Positions 1-13,700 of a stretch of 64,000 nt of DNA are shown here, in pieces. The stretch comes from Microcebus murinus (Eukaryota; Chordata; Mammalia; Primates; Cheirogaleidae), in NCBI RefSeq assembly GCF_040939455.1, contig NC_134120.1, forward strand, positions 18,280,501 to 18,344,500. The letters are read 5' to 3'. The position numbers were made by a program, and so were the translations under genes. The first letter of the stretch is position 1. Each line of letters opens with the position of its first letter. The notes under the pieces are model-generated. The model was not told the origin of the DNA. It made no database searches and saw nothing but the letters and a program-made list of their open reading frames with translations.

Positions 1-2269
1 ATTAAAATTATGAGGAAAAGATTAAATTGTTTATGATATAATCATATTTTCTCAAAAGCATTGAGGAAACATAGTGTTTGTACTTATCAGCATATCATAA
101 CTTTAGTAATTGAAATGTTTAGCTAGTTTTATGTAAATATTAGTAGGATTTCTAATTTTCCTAAGAGAGCCTGGTACTGCAAAAGTTATTAGTAACTACC
201 ACTCTTCAGTTTCCATCTTCACACAATTGTTATAATGATTCATGAGATAAGCTTGGAAATGGTATAGTCTTCATAGATGCTCTACAGATGTTGAGTTCTG
301 TTTTCTTTCATGTGTACATTTCTTATCTTTTTTGTAGACTTCATGGGAGTAGTATTTGTGGATTTAGAATTGACAGTGACCTTACAACCTTATAAATGAT
401 CAGTAAATGTTATGGAATGAACACATATTTAGATGAGCAGAAGAGATAAGAGTGCATTAAGGCAATTACAAAAGATTTCCAAGAAGAGTTAACTATGCCA
501 TTTCCTGCTCCCTGCTATATGTTGTGAAGTGCACAAGACCAAATTACTGTCATTGCCTAATGAAACTGAATTCCCTGGGAACATGTTGGAAATAACAAGA
601 ATTCTGTAATTTGACCTGAACATTGTGGTACTTGAGCTGGTTGTTTTCTAGGGATTGGTGGAGGTTATGAATCAGGATTGGGTTCTTATTCATGGTGTAC
701 CACAAAGACCTCTGCCAGAGGTCTGGACACTATCACTAATATCTCTGCCACCTTGGTCGGGCTTGCCAGCTCTTTGGGTTTGGTTTATTCTCCTATGCTC
801 TAAGGAGGAGAGTACCTGCTCTGCCTTCCTCTTAGGTTTCTGGTGGTTTTTTGTTGTTTGTTTGTTTGTTTTGAGAATGAATGAAATAATATGTGAAAAT
901 TCTATTTCCAAATATAGAACAGGGTTGGTGGGATGATGAAGTTGTTCATGTCAAAAATATGGAGAATCCAGACTGAATTTATACCTTTCTAACTTGGAAA
1001 TTCCAGGAATGAATGATGATCAACATTTTCTATTGCTAATGCCTATCGCATTGTTTCTAATTGGGAAATAGACCTTTAAAGTTCGACATAAATAACTGAA
1101 TTATTTTATTGTGTTGGTGATAATCACTTTTATTTTAGAGACATATCCTGTTAAAATCACCTTACATGAGGATTCTCAAAGTTATACTGTTTTTTTCACT
1201 AGTAACTAAGGTAGTTCAAAACAAAAGACATTCAGAGTGAATACGGATAAATCAAAGGAAATTAATATCCATTGGTAAGAAGGTGGCACATACCAAGTGT
1301 CAACAGTAGACATTTTTTAGAAATTGAAATGTTACCATGGAATCAAAGCATTCCACTGTAAGGGTGAAAATTTGAAGATACCTACTTTAAGCCGTCTGTT
1401 AAGATGAAGTTAATATTCATTTTACATATCCTGCTTGAAACCTCTTATGCTGTGAAATTTTCCTGTCTATTAAGAATAGTTTTAGAGAAAATAATTAGTT
1501 ATTCCCTAACTTGTATGTAACTTGCATGGAAGTTCCTTTCCTTAACTTGTATGTAAATCAGTTCTATTTTGTGAAGAATGTGAGATGTTATATACATTCT
1601 GTTTTATAATGCCATTGTTAGCAGTTTTCAAAGAGTCAGAGTTTTATATTTACATTTCCCTTTATTGTCTGGCTTTGTAATTCCCGCTTTAAAAGTCATC
1701 CAAAAATAGCAACAAAGGAATAAATTGTGACTCGACTGTTTTAGGTTTGTATGATCTGTTTATTGAGCCGCTTCATTATCCAGTTACCAAGGATGACCTA
1801 AACTTCTAACCCAAGCTTTCCTTTACTGTGCTGCATTGTCCTTTAAATGTCATGGTAAACTTAATAAAAATATTTTCAAGGTAGCAGTGGGGAAAATGTC
1901 TCTATGACATGACCAACAGGACATCTCATAGGAAACTCTATTGGCAAAGGGTTGTTGGTCTTTGGATGCCTAAGTAGAGTGACTTTAGATATGTAAATAT
2001 AGTCAAAACTAGAATTCAGTGACTTTAGATTTAAGACTATAAGGGGTTATATACTATCTTACTCCTTTTTTCCATAATGGAAAAAAAAAATGACCAACAA
2101 GTGTGGAGAGAAGAAAACCTATCATAGTTAGTGGTATCCATCTGGGTTCATTTTTTCACTTAGGAGATTACAAATTCACATGAGATTTGCTGAGGGAAAC
2201 AACTAAGTTGTAGCAGATATTCCCCTGTCATTGTTGAAACCTGTACAACACTATTTTTGAGTTGCTACT

Positions 2270-2520
2270 TATCTCTCGCCATTTCTCTTTCGCCACGTCT
2301 TTGTTGGTGTTTGCACCACTGGGGTGGGGCCGGGGACTTCTGGATGGGGCCGCTCACATTCCACAAAGCCTTTCCCCCCTTCTGTGGAAGGAAGGCGCAG
2401 CTGAAATCAGTCTCTTTGCCTTTTCATGATACGGGAGTGCGGTGGAATCAAAGCAGGGAGGATGAAAGCCCAAAAGCTTCCTGTTTCCAGCTGTTTTCCT
2501 CAGCGAAGATTTTTTTTTTT
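2270..2520. promoter_or_regulatory. GC/CpG-enriched patch, possible regulatory element
   Basis: Within AT-rich surroundings this stretch has about ten CpGs and several G4 runs (GGGGTGGGGCCGGGG at 2321-2335, another GGGG at 2346-2349), then a poly-T run. Nothing in it is recognisably a repeat. It may be a conserved enhancer or a minor alternative promoter of TCF4, or simply a GC-rich relic. No start site can be named. Confidence 0.25.
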
Positions 2521-4039
2521 TCCTCCCAAAGATGATGCTTCCTTTCAAGGGGTTTTTAATCTGCTAACTGTTTCCTCAGTTTATTTCACTACAGTAAAAT
2601 GTGTTCCCTTTAGGTCATATCTGTCTCTTTTAAAACCCAACCTGTCCTTTTCAGCCGTGTTAGTTGCTACTCAAAAGAACAAACGTGATTTATAAAAGTC
2701 CCTTTAATGAGGTACAAAGACCAATAAACCTTTGCCACTGGAGTTTCATCTTTTTGGTTGCTTTATTTTCGTTGGTGAAAAATTTGAGATGTCAAAAAGC
2801 CATTGAGAACACTATTAATTTGACCATTTAATATTAGTAAACAAATCAGTTAAGAGTAAATTATGTTGTTATGGCCTTAAGGTTGGTTGTATGTGTGGGT
2901 TTTTTTTTTTTTTTCCCTTCCAAATGCAGTAGTATAATGATATGTATTTTGTTTAATGTAAATGCTTAAAATTTAAATTAAGGCCCTGGAAACTGCATAA
3001 ATGCTAAAATGAATATTAATAATGGCTTGATTTATTAAGTGATGATGTGCATAAGAATATGGCTTTTTTCCACTGATGGTTATTATTACATTTTTAGCCA
3101 CTGATGTTGCAAAATTTTACATTTCTAAATTTTGCTTCCTTTGGGGATAAATAAAATATAAAAATGAATTCACTTAATCATTATTAAACATAATCAAAAA
3201 AAAAAAAATACTGACTAGACCTTTCCCCCATTGCCTAGATCTTCCAGGCTTCTGACTTAATGATAAAAGTCATTATACATTGACTAGCAAAGGAATATCA
3301 GAGGGAGTCAGAAATTTTCTGTTTCTCTATCACTTATCTTTCCCCAGATATCCACACTGACCTCCTAAAAGTGGGGTAACTTGTCAGCAAGAGGCTACAC
3401 ACTGTTGCCCCCTTATTTGAGCTAATTCTTTGTGATATAATGAAGCCAGTAGCATATGGGGAGAACCACCTCATTTCATTTTCACTTTAATGCTAACTCT
3501 AACATATGCTTTTGAATTGAAGTGGGGTCCCAAATGCCAATATATGTTAAAAGAATTAAGCACTTTAAAGAAAAAGAAGTTTTCCCTTATTTACTCCTGT
3601 TGCCCACTCCCTGGAGGGTGAGAGACTGATAGCGCTTAAAAACACGAGCATGCCTATTTTATCTGTACTGTTTAATAGAGAGCTATGAAAAAAAAATGGC
3701 AATTAACATATTCAGACAGAAAATCATCCTGGCTGAATGACTCATTAAATAGTCGTATAAACAGGATGTGCCGAAATGAACTGGTACAGAATTTAGTTCC
3801 ATTGGTCTTTTCAGCACACACTGCTCATTATCAGCACTTTAAGAAGCAGACTTGTGGGTGCTTAGAGGACACTTAAATTTCTTTTCTCTTTATTTTTTTC
3901 TTAAATACTTCTCCCCTCCTCCATCCTTTTCCCCCTGCCATTCCTAATTCTCTGGCAGGCTAAGATTAACCATCCAGACATGAAGCATTCGGTTGGAAAT
4001 CAACCAAGTTAGGGGTTAGAGCTTCCGAGTTTCATCCAG

Positions 4040-4232
4040 GCCAGTGGTCCCAGCCCCAGCTGACCATCAAAACGTGCTTGAAGATTGTTTTTAAATACAC
4101 AGACATTGCTGAATCTCATTTTTTTTGGATTCTGAATCAGTAGGTATGAGGCAGGGCCTGGGAGTCTGTATTTTAATAAAAGCTCCCTTGGGATTTGGAT
4201 AGCCAGTCGGGCTTGGAAACTACTCACTGATT
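4040..4232 (+). mobile_element. MER5-type hAT-Charlie element
   Basis: The piece starts near CAGTGGTCCC and ends with a degraded ...CACTG, with internal ATTCTGAATCAGTAGGT and GGGCCTGGGAGTCTGTATTTTAA segments typical of MER5A. It is a non-autonomous DNA-transposon fossil and codes for nothing. The boundaries are approximate. Confidence 0.7.
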
Positions 4233-4272
4233 TGTGTTCCTTCATAGTAAAACTCTCTTTCCCCAGGTACAG

Positions 4273-4275
<3 letters not shown>

Positions 4276-4357
<82 letters not shown>
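4276..4357. repeat. (TA)n microsatellite
   Basis: About 40 TA dinucleotides with one TGTATG interruption near 4325-4330. It sits between two MER5-type elements. The long tyrosine/isoleucine frames across it are artefacts of the repeat. Confidence 0.97.
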
Positions 4358-4371
4358 CCATCTGGCCTCTA

Positions 4372-4545
4372 TATCAGTGGTGTGCAGTCCTGGCTGCAAA
4401 TTAGAATCACCCACGGAGCTTGGGGAACAAATACCTGATGCCTGACCTCACCTCCAGTTAAATTGGGGAGTTTAAAAACCTCCCCAACAATCACCTCCCC
4501 AGGCAATTCTAATGTATAGTCAAGTTCAAGTACTTCTGTCCTCCA
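4372..4545 (+). mobile_element. MER5-type hAT-Charlie element
   Basis: The segment reads CAGTGGT..., then CTGCAAATTAGAATCACC, CTGATGCCTGACC and CCCCAGGCAATTCTAATGT, which follow the MER5A/B consensus pattern as I know it. It lies directly downstream of the TA tract, in the same orientation as the MER5 copy upstream. Confidence 0.65.
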
Positions 4546-7500
4546 TAAACAAATGGAGCTAGGTTTAGCTGAAAAAGTCCTTGCTAGTTTTCTTTTGGAA
4601 GGTGCTATACCCTGTACAAAAACTCTGCTCGGTGTCTCTGCCTCTTTAAACCACACACAGACAACTTGAGCCTGCTGCCTCCACGAAGGCTTTTGCATTT
4701 ATCGGTACCCTGTTCTCAGGTGGGCATAGAATGCTCTGCTCTCACATTGTGGCAGATTCCTGTTTCTTCCTACCTGAGTACCACATCTGTGCTGTGCAGA
4801 TGTGTTGGTACAGCATCAGCACCCCACACAGGCTAAGTAATAAGGGAGAAGAGCAGGATAGCAGTTTAGCATTGAAAGAGTATCCATCTTTGGAATCCCT
4901 GTGCGTTCCAAGAAACATTCTGAATAAACACGTTTCTTCTTTTGCAAGTTGTGACCTTACATTGGAGCCTTTCACTGCAGTGACTAACTCGTGTAGTTCA
5001 TGGTCCTGTTCAGTGAAAGGGTATGATACCAAGCCCATCCTTGAATATCTAAAAAACAAACACACACAAAGAAACCTTCTCCAGAGGAAAAATTTCCATA
5101 ATCTTGTAGATAGGTACATGAGAATTATATTTCCCAGCTGCCCACAGGTAGTGAAGCATTCCCTGGTTTTAAGGGTTATTTACAAATAAAAGGAAGAAGG
5201 TACAGGTCACTTCAAGTTGCTCATTACCAAGGAGAAATGCATCCTCTGTAGGAAAGAGTTATCTTCTGTCTTAACATGGAACTTTACACCTTGAAGTTAA
5301 TGAGGAAAGACATCCTTAAAACACCAAGCTGGTCTTTCCGTTGGTGACAGAAGTGGAAAGTAGACAGAGCCCCTGAGGCTCAGGTGCCAAGTCCTGGCAT
5401 CTCTGAAGGTGTGGGAGAGGAAAAGTCAGCATCCACTCTTCTTCATTAGAGGAGAAGATTCACTAACCCTTCTTGATTTTTGCATATCTTGTGGCAGAGT
5501 CCTGTGGTAGACCCCAGAATACTGATGGTCTAGGGCTCATAAGTATGTATAATGATTTCTGAAGAGACTGATGTCCGAAGAGGTTTTCTTAGAGAAGAAG
5601 TCAGCTGACCTTGGTCGTGACACTGGCAGGTGTCAGGAGTGTCTGGGTCTAGGCTTATATGGCAGGAGCACTGGGCTCCCAGTTACGGGAGGTGGTCGTG
5701 CTTTGCAGTCTAGGCTTGCCGCATATGTAGGGGCTGAGGGACTCACTGTTGGAGTCCTGCAAGGTGTGGGTCAATCCTTACAGAAACCTGAGTGCAAGCA
5801 ACCTCTTAAATATTATACCAAGGTGCTTCACTTGTCTCACCCTGGATCTAGCCCTCATAGGGAGCAGCAGGGTAGGGAAAGCCATTGGTGATGCAGGTCT
5901 TCACACCTTATGCTTTATTTAATGCGGTTGTTTGAGAGCCTCTTTGCAAAAAAAAAAAAAATCTTGGTGTAGACTCCCAGGGAAGGAAACACTCATGTGA
6001 CTGACAAGCCAGCAGGGCCCATGGCCACGTGTGTCACCCTGGTGGAGGATAATCGTCCTATTATTTTTTGTCAGTAGGTATAACAAGTGGGTAGTGCTTT
6101 GTGTATTCCACTGTGATGAATTAATTTTGTGTTCATTGTAGTAGCACTGATCATAATGAATTAATTTGGTATTCATGTGGATGTCAGATTTTTTTTTCCC
6201 TCTTCTAGTTCCATGTAGCTTTAGTTAATGGATACTTCAGAAGTATACCACATCTGATCCTATTCTCTTATTCTCATAATTTCCCCTCCCTGGATATTGT
6301 GAAATATTCTGTCTTTGAAACTATTTAACTTGATGGTAAAATAATTAATGTTTTTAATAGCTTTATATGAACTTGAACATTCCCATTGCTTTTATTTTAC
6401 AAAATAAGAGAAAAAAAGGTTAATAGTTATAACAAGTATAACGGCCAGGTTGAATGATATAGTTAATAACATGTATATTTTAGTTGGGTTTAAAAATATC
6501 TAAACCAATTATTTACAATTAGTAGTTTTATTGAAGACAAGTATTGCAGTCCCTTATGCAAATATGAAATAATGAAAACTGCATGCCGTATATAATAGTT
6601 TGTTCTTCTTTTAATTTCTTCTCTCTTCTTTCCCTCACAGACAAGATTGATAAATGTATGTGCATATATTATTTATCTGTTCATGTGAGGACACATAATT
6701 GGCTATTAGATATGGTAATTGCATAAATATATCTTATTCAAGCTCATTTCCCTTTCTGTTTATAAAATAAATGTTTTTGTTAAATTGGAATATGTACTGA
6801 AATAGAAGTGCCTAATTTAGGATTGAGAAACCAGGTACCCAAACAAAAATCAGACAAAATCCTGGGAAACTTTTGACAAACTTGCTCTTTAACCTATATG
6901 CTTTTTTAAAGTTTGTTCATCATGGTTGCTAATTATTGAAGATATTTATAATACAACAAGGGTTTCTTTCATCACTAACCCACCTGTTCGGCTGATTTGC
7001 TCCCACTGGGAATGTGGTTAAACCTTTTGAAAAGAAATGTTTTTCCCCCTTATGAGTATCAAGATATCATTTTGAGTTTTTCTTTAAATTTAAACTTGGA
7101 AATGGTATCCTCTTCCACATACTCTCTTGTGGCTTTAAACGTTTTTTTTTTTTGTTTTTTTTTTTTAAGGTAATTTCACAGATCCTGTTCAGTTTCATTC
7201 TGAGCAGATTCCATTCTAGACTGCTGTGTTTCAGCAGTTGATAGATCTTGTATGTATTTTACCATTTAGAATATATAAAGAAGTTGGGAGTTGATTGCAA
7301 ATGGCAAGGACCATATAACTGGATTGCTATGGCTTTCATTATTTTTGTTATTATTGCAACAGATTGTACAGTAATATGCTAACAAAGATTTATGGCTTCA
7401 TACAGCAGTAGGAAATGTTGGGATAAGAGGAGAAAACTCATGTTAAAACAAATGTCTATAATAATAAGAGGAAAACAAAACTTTACAAAAAAGCACTAGG

Positions 7501-10500
7501 AGAATTGTTTCTAGTATAAATATTTTATTACCATTTGCTATGGTTTGAAGTTCTTGAAAGTCATTGTTTATGCATTTCCGGAATTTAGATATATAACCAA
7601 GCCTATATGTGCATAGTTGTTCTTGGAAAGAGATTATTCCTTTCCTTTTCTTTTTTTAGTTTTTTTTTTTAATTTTATTTTTTGTTTAACTGGAACACAT
7701 AGCTATTGAATATGCAATGAACAGAAAATTTATGGAGGGCAGAATTATGAGTATCTGAGGAAAGTTTAATTACTTTTATAATTTAGATAAGCTTCATAAT
7801 TTATTGTAACACACTGTACTTTGGCACAATTTGTAACAATTATAAAGCACTTGAATTTAGGTTCTTTCCTTGGCAGCTATAAACAGAGTTAGCTGTATGA
7901 AAACTTTGAGCATTGACTTTCCTTCCTCTGCCTTGCATTAAAGGCTTATGCTGTAGTGGTTTTGTTGGTCCCATTTGCATTTAGCACATCTCTGGGTTTT
8001 ATTTCTCTGAAAAACATGCATCACAATGTAGTAGGCTTGTGGTTGAAAATTAGGAAGCCGGCAAAGAGAAGACATGAAGATATCTATCAATGCCCAAATC
8101 TAGGAAAGGGAAAAATAGGGAAAAGCTCAGATGACTCCGTTTTCAGTTGAAAAGAAAAATACCATACCATTCTCTTCCATGTAAAGGACAGATCCAGAAT
8201 TATTCAGACTATTCAGAAATACAACAATATTTGTCTTTTTAATGAATATACATTTCTGTTTATAATTAAAGAGCCACGTAAAATAGCTACTTCTCTTAGG
8301 CCAAAGTTATATGGCTGTTACAGAAATTGCTGCCTAGTATATAATTTTATGACATTACTGTTTTCTACAAAATTAATCTCACTTGTCCATGTTTGTCCTG
8401 ACTTTTAAATGTATTTTCTTTCTTTATCTGCTGTGTTGATACTGAAAATAATGAATGAAAGCATGAAATCTCCAGCAGCTGATTTGGTTGTTCTTAAAAA
8501 CATTCGTCCTTAAAAAAATATACTTTCTTGAAGCCCCCAGGAATTTTTACATTCACATTTTTCTTTTAACAACTAAACTGTACAACAGAATTATATCTCA
8601 TAAAACCTGGTACTTGGCTCAACATCTCTCATAATTAAATAATCTTAACGGTTTTGCATAACATTTTGAACTATCCAAAATTCTTTCAGATCTCTGTATG
8701 TTTAGGACAAGATTAAAGAGATAAATTATTCTAAGTTGAAGGTAGAAATAAGTAGCTGATTAGTCAACGTAGGAACTTCTGTACCCTCAAATACCTTCTT
8801 GTATTCTCCAGTGTCTTTATGGGCTGGCAAAGTGTGACCTAGATGAGGGACTTCGGTTCTGGTTTTAGATTCTCTTGTTAGTGTAGTGTAGGGTGTGTTA
8901 GTGTTAGCGTAGGTTTTTGATAATTCACTTGGTGCAAAACACTGAAACAACTCATCTACTGGCTTAAATGAGTCAACAGTCTGAATCAAACAGGTTTTGA
9001 ATTGGTTAAAATAATAAAGCTAGTAACCCTTCCTTCCTTCAACCCTGTGGTTGAGCTCTTAATGATTAAAGAACCAGACCCAAGAATGCATTTATATTCA
9101 TTTAAAAAGAAAGCAAAGACTCCCACTTCTTTGAGCTGTGTTGCTTTGTGTAGATTTTTTTTTTAAAGAAAGCCTTCATTATCTGTTTCAGATCTTTATA
9201 GATGTTGCAATAAGATACTCCTTTCTCTTAGAATAGGATTGAAAGGATCAAAGTTAATAACTTTAACTGAGACACTTTAAAATAAAAAAATAGTTTTTAT
9301 TATCTCTTTCCTTTTCAAGATTTATGCTCTTACAAGAGTACAATGTTCCTGACTGAATGTGGTCCTTCTGGTAAGGACTACATGTAAAAGAATAATAATT
9401 CCCTTGTCTAGCATTCTCTCGGTTGTTTTAATGCTGCAGGTGAGTGTGTTCCACTGTGCAAATAAATGCAGTTTTCTTATTCACGTTCTTGATGACTTGC
9501 ATCCTTAAATCTTTTTGTTCAGAGTATTATTGTCCTTTATCCTGAAAAATGTCTGTGATTGTAGTGCCCTAATACTATAAATCAATGGGGCCTGAATTCA
9601 TCGCCTGCTAAGTAGTGTGAGGCAATCCTTTAAATGCAAATGCATCAAGGCTAGTTTTAATGTAATTTTAATAAGGCTGAAACCATTTTGAAGTAGACTT
9701 AAATCATAATACTAATCTTAAAAGACTCTCTGTTTAGCTGAGAATTCCCTTTATTCTTATTGGCCACTTTTCTTCTATGTGCATCCAAACCACCTTTCAT
9801 CTGATTCCATAATTTTCACTCATATCATTTTTTTTCTTTCTAAATAGAATATATGTACAGTTTGTGTTTACATTATTGGTTAGAGAAGAGCCTGTATTGG
9901 CTAAAACTGTTTCACCTTTTTCCTCCTGATTGTACATTCCTGACCAAACTTTCTGTGTGTGTGTGTGTCCATAAATATTACAAATAAACTGCTATGTTTT
10001 GACCAAAGAAGTGAAAACTAAAAATGTAGCTATCAATGCTGACTACAAAAGTTATTTAAGAACATAATATTTAAATAGGAGAATGAATGCAAAGTCTTAT
10101 AAAAATGAGGAAAATATTTACAAAATGAAGCCTGACTTCAAGTCCAGTATATTATAATAGTTCAAGCTTCTTAGTTTCACCAACTTACAATATTTCAGTG
10201 CATATAATGTATATCTTACTGTTTATATTTGGTTGATGGAACAGGTGCTGGATCATTGACCTGGGGAAATAAAATTGGATCAGGGTCTGGCTTAACAAAA
10301 GTCCACAGAAACTGAAGGCAAGAACTTACTGTCACGTTATTTGCAAAGAGACAAAGGAGTTTTGGTCTTTGGATATTTAACTTTTGATATACATTATTAG
10401 TTTATAATGATTGAATTATTAGAAATAGATATATATTTATAGTATACATTAAATAATTCGTGGATTGATTTTCCCACATTTTTCTGCATTCAAGAGTTAT

Positions 10501-13500
10501 CAAGGAGGAGATGCATAAGTACTGAACTCTATACCACATTCCATTTATTAGCTTTTAATATATTTCTTATAATTCACAAATCAGTAATATACAATTTCAA
10601 TTACTCCCCTTTTCCTATTGAACCTTCTGAAAGCACAAGGTAGACCGGCATTTTTAAAAACCCTGTTTCAGGACATGTTAATAGAAATTTTATTTTGAGT
10701 ACATTCTTCATTAAATATTGTAAAACACCCCAAGAGAGTGATATACTTTGTAATGATTCCCAAATTGCTTTGACCAGGAAACTCCTTTTTTCTTGAAATA
10801 CCTCCCATGTGGAACATTCTGCAGAAAACAATTTTATGAATTGCAAACTTGGCTCTTAAAGGTTTTTTTTTTTTTTAAAGCCTTTCAAGTTGGTAGTGAT
10901 AGTTTCTTGTTTTTATAATACTGGTCACTAATCCTTTCACTTTGTTTAGGACAGTTTCCTAAGGTCGTTGTGCCACTCATGCTAACAGTCCTGTCCTCTT
11001 GAAATACTGCTTGTCATATGTGAACAGATAGTGAAGTCCACTAACTTCCCAAATGTTTTAACACCAGATGATAGCTGTATCTTTGCAGCTGTTGGCAGCC
11101 ATGTCAGCCAAGATGTTGGGCCTCTATATGTGGCTTTTCCCCATTCCTTAAGAGAGGCCTTTTTAAAATTTTTTAATTTGTGTCTTTATTCCTCTTACTT
11201 ACCCTTTTAACAGTTTGGTCACAGTGGTGACCAGCAATTATAGAGCAGGGTCTTGACAGCGTGGGCTCCACAGCCAGGTCATGTCAATGAGTGAAGCAGA
11301 TAGTTCACATTTAATCAGTCAGCATCTCCAAGAGTCTTGTGCAGGGCAAGTAAAGTCTGTCTCAAGGCCATCAGGGTCTCATACTTGAGATGGAGATAAA
11401 AAGTTAGAAGACTTGAGCTTTAGGCCCGATTGCCCCCCACTCCGGCCCCCAGCTTGTGTTTTTTAATGGCATGTTTACTTAAATTACAGCAAGTAGAAAA
11501 TAATCTGGGTCTTGCTTAGATCTAAACAACGACGTTTTAAAGGTTGTATATAATTTTTGTTAAAAAGAATGTATAAATGTATATTTTTAGAGGCTTTATA
11601 AGGAGGAAAGAAAAAGTTTTAACTCCACGCCTTTTCTCTTTTGTAGAACTGCAGACTCCTCTTAAACTGTCTTAAATAGACTTTCTGTTGTTTGTCTATC
11701 CAGGGAAATCTAAAGAAATTAAAGAAATGTGCTTATAAATGATTCTGTGGCAGAGCATGAACATTAAGTTCAAACAGTGAAGAAATTAAAGTTAGAAATA
11801 CTCTCCGGTTCTAGAATCAATCCTTTAAGCACACTCTGAGACATGGTATATCTTTGCACTTACTTGGACCTTGGTTTCTATTTCTGTGATGGTTATTGGA
11901 TTTGATGCCGTCTGACGTCCTGTCCGGCTCTCAGATTCTATGAAGCTGGGCCTGAGATTAATTTAGGTCTGAGATTTACATGAAGGGTAACTGGTCCCTC
12001 GATGCCCTCAGGACTGAGATGTTGTTGATTTCTTAAGTGTAACACCACTGCACAGACGTACAATTTGCACCAATAGGAACAAATGTTTAACAAGTTCTGA
12101 GCATGAAGAAAACCACTTTGCAATTTGAATTTCTGTGATTCCAAAAATCAGAAAAGCTTGTTTTTTATTAAATGCACTGCCCTCAACCACACATGCACAT
12201 TTTCTCTGTCTACTGGGTTGTCATTCTGTTTATTTAACTTTACTTGGCATACCAGAGTTTTAACTCTGAGATTTTAAAGTACCTATGCAAAATGGGAATG
12301 TGACAGAAAGACCTAGGAACAGAGTCGTCAAAGGAGTCAGGTAGCACATTGCACATCCTTTGACATCAAGGTGTAAAACGGAGCCCATTAAACCATTAGT
12401 TAAGTGGTAATAGGGAGCAAGAGCCTGATTAGATTACACAATCTTCTGTATGTGAACGCGGTATGTGAAAACATAACACTTGAACTTCACCACAGTGCCA
12501 CGAAGATTCAATTAGAGGACTGGTATGTGCCCAGATTTGGGGACATAAAGGGCAACTGGATTTTGAAGGAAAGATGGTGAGGAAACACCTGCAAAAATCT
12601 GCTTTTCTGTGCAACAGACTGGGTAATTGCATATGCAGATGGATAGTTAGGGATATAATTACTTGATTTGTGAACACAAATGCCCTTTCGATTGTGTGAG
12701 TGTTGAATTTTGCAGTGACAGGTGCGTGCGGAGAGCTGTGTGTGTATCCTTTGCACTCCTGTTTAAATATTTGGCCCGGACTATATCTTCCTTTCATTCT
12801 GAATGGAGCCGCTCCCCCGTCCCCCACTGATGGTCTGGGGGAATTGTTATAGCTCTTAATGTCTCTCCAACTTTCTCTCATAAATAATAACCTTAATTTG
12901 AAACCTTAACTAAAAGAAGGACTGCATAGAGGCATGTGGTGTAAGGGCTTACGAATTATGCACAGTAATTCATTTTTTAAAGCTGCTGGATGTAACTCAT
13001 TAGTTTTCATTGTTTTCTCAAAATAAGGAAAACTATTAACCAACACTACAGACTAATAGCCTGGAATTTCTTCCCCCCATAATCAACTGAAGTTTAATGG
13101 AAAATCATCTTTTGAAAGACTTCTTTTTTTTCTCTCCCTGCTTCTTTCTTAACCTTTCCATTAATACAGTTGCGATATCTTCTCTAATCTCTCTCAACTA
13201 AACAGCATTCTCAGTCATTCCTCTTCTATACCACACTGGAGATGTTTATAAAAATACTCATACGGGCAAGAGGGGATTTTTTTTTTATTATTAATTGAAG
13301 AATTTGTTAAGTACTTACTCAGTGGGGTGGGCAGATATTCCTTGCTCTGGCCTTAAAGGAGAAAGTGGAGGAAGTGTTGTCTGCTTTTAAAAAGGTTACT
13401 GATATGTCTAAACTACACAATGAATTATTAAGTCATCCTTTATATGATTACTCAGTTTATTTTTTTACTCCATTCGAAATCGAACTCTATCTAAATTATT

Positions 13501-13559
13501 TTTGTCAACAAAAGGTTAATGTCAGTAGTTATTAATATTAACAATACTTGTAAAAGCTT

Positions 13560-13700
13560 GCATGTATTACTTCTGTGTGCACAATACCTTGCTAAATACA
13601 GTCCATCAGTAATCTCATTCCATCTGTCAAACTAACGTGTATCATTATCCCCATTTTACAGATGAGCAAACTGAGGCACAAGGCAAAATATATTATCTTT
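13560..13700 (-). mobile_element. MIR SINE fragment
   Basis: The core ATCCCCATTTTACAGATGAG followed by CAAACTGAGGCAC is the antisense MIR tail region. It is an ancient tRNA-derived SINE fossil. Confidence 0.8.

Noticed and set aside
4220..4438. Frames with long Ile-Tyr repeats (also at 14851-15166)
   Set aside because: Translation of (TA)n microsatellites.
4731..5189. 152-codon + frame with a shadow on the other strand
   Set aside because: No recognisable motif and overlapping open frames on both strands, as in non-coding sequence.
12429..12881. 150-codon minus frame
   Set aside because: Cys/His/Ser-rich chance composition, overlapped by another frame, with no family or splice context.
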